Part shown: positions 63,479 through 64,000 of the stretch, piece after piece
Layout of the letters: each line of letters starts with the position of its first letter
Numbering within the stretch: position 1 is the first letter of the stretch
Source of the DNA: Terracoccus sp. 273MFTsu3.1
GTDB lineage: Bacteria; Actinomycetota; Actinomycetes; Actinomycetales; Dermatophilaceae
Direction of reading: 5' to 3'
Assembly (NCBI RefSeq): GCF_000383675.1
Contig: NZ_KB911821.1
Coordinates: forward strand, 558,001-622,000
Length of the DNA stretch: 64,000 bases
Notes under the pieces: model-generated
Database searches by the model: none
What the model was told of the DNA's origin: nothing
What the model saw: the letters and a program-made list of their open reading frames with translations, nothing else
Translations under genes and position numbers: made by a program

Positions 63479-64000
63479 TCAGCCAGCGGGAGGCGGCGGG
63501 CCCGGCTGGTCCGGACTCGACGGCTGCGACGGCTGCGACGGCTGGATCGGCGGCGACGTCGGGGTGACCGGGGCGATGCCGATGCCCGCCCGGCCACCGA
63601 CGTCGATCCCCGCGTCGGCGAGGATCTGGCGACCCTGCTGGGCGAACTTGTGCTCGCAGAAGACCTCGTAGCGCGTCGCGACGACCTGGCTGACCGACGA
63701 GAAGTCGCGTGCTCCGCGGGTGAAGGCGTAGCCGGCGAGCGACCAGATCAGGCCGAAGACGGCGCCGTAGAGGGCGGTGGAGAGCAGCAGGGTCAACGGG
63801 TTCGAGGGACGCGAGAAGAGCGAGAGGATCAGACCGACGAAGAGTCCGAGCCACACTCCGGAGAGCAGACCGCCGAGCGCGACACGTCCCCACGTGAGGC
63901 GCGCGGTGACCCGCTCCATCTGCTTGAGGTCGGTGCCGACGATGAGGCAGTTCTCGACCGGGAACTGGTTGTCGGACAGCGTGTCGACGGCCTTCTGCGC
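63479..64000 (-). CDS. General stress protein 17M-like membrane protein (5' end cut)
   Basis: Reading frame open to the window end, so the first codons lie beyond 64000. Translated sections are AVDTLSDNQFPVENCLIVG (N-terminal general-stress 17M fold), then membrane helices ALGGLLSGVWLGLFVGLIL and LLLSTALYGAVFGLIWSLAGY, and a Pro/Ser tail with PSQPSQPS repeats. An internal ATG at 63919 lies within the domain and is not the true start. 174 codons visible. Confidence 0.75.
   Translation of the reverse strand, partial: AQKAVDTLSDNQFPVENCLIVGTDLKQMERVTARLTWGRVALGGLLSGVWLGLFVGLILSLFSRPSNPLTLLLSTALYGAVFGLIWSLAGYAFTRGARDFSSVSQVVATRYEVFCEHKFAQQGRQILADAGIDVGGRAGIGIAPVTPTSPPIQPSQPSQPSSPDQPGPPPPAG

Overview
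The window looks like chromosomal core DNA from a very GC-rich Gram-positive actinomycete. Almost every coding frame ends in G or C, and GTG starts and 4-base stop/start overlaps are common. The markers are actinobacterial: WhiB7, mycoredoxin, AdnA/AdnB, a PPA1309-family protein, DUF3107, DUF5679 and a SigE-family ECF factor. My best guess is Micrococcales, perhaps Intrasporangiaceae; the sequence alone does not prove this. I see no rRNA, prophage, transposase or CRISPR array. One tRNA (initiator Met) is present.

Layout. 0-5.5 kb: Pnkp/Hen1 RNA-repair pair, a DUF1990 gene, a small membrane protein and tRNA-fMet. 5.6-17.4 kb: UPF0182 membrane protein, PPA1309 family, MoaE plus a PDZ/Lon-like protease, a DUF2342 protein plus NUDIX hydrolase, YgjP-like metallopeptidase, DUF5679, an E1-like protein and an ABC1 kinase. 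17.4-19.1 kb: a cluster of micro-genes around whiB7, including a 44-residue basic protein and a 7-codon leader ORF. 19.1-32.3 kb: DNA repair and redox genes (uvrD2, ppk2, mycoredoxin, nudC, a degenerate APH-fold kinase, adnB, adnA), with two inverted arrays of an exact 22-bp repeat at the end of adnB. 32.5-45.1 kb: furA-katG, an alkyltransferase-like/VOC fusion, moeZ, a TetR regulator, DUF3107, two GlsB-type membrane proteins, a ferritin-like protein, rhlE, an FMN-binding protein, an alcohol dehydrogenase and a ParA-type ATPase. 45.1-54.8 kb: a RecB-like nuclease and a DinB-fold gene, then an accessory-looking catabolic block (flavin oxidoreductase, acyl-CoA ligase, duplicated HxlR regulator, carotenoid-cleavage-type oxygenase, two thiolases). 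54.8-64 kb: MarC, a PHP phosphoesterase, an ECF sigma factor with a putative membrane partner, a MaoC hydratase, ThrE exporter, PepP, a lipoprotein and a general-stress protein cut by the window end.

From about 5.7 to 45.1 kb the order resembles what I recall of the Mycobacterium tuberculosis Rv3193c-Rv3213c segment (UPF0182, PDZ, DUF2342, ABC1, whiB7, uvrD2, mycoredoxin, nudC, adnAB, ATL, moeZ, tetR, DUF3107, ferritin-like, rhlE, parA). Genes outside that scaffold (ppk2, furA-katG, the GlsB pair, the alcohol dehydrogenase) read as insertions.

Functional themes are nucleic-acid repair (Pnkp/Hen1, UvrD2, AdnAB, ATL, RecB-like nuclease), redox and stress defence (mycoredoxin, NudC, KatG/FurA, GlsB, WhiB7), molybdopterin and sulfur transfer (MoaE, MoeZ), and one catabolic island. 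The least explained signals are the 22-bp inverted arrays, an over-abundant GGCATAC/GTATGCC heptamer (34 sites counted by eye), the ATL-VOC fusion, and the carotenoid-oxygenase/thiolase/HxlR block.
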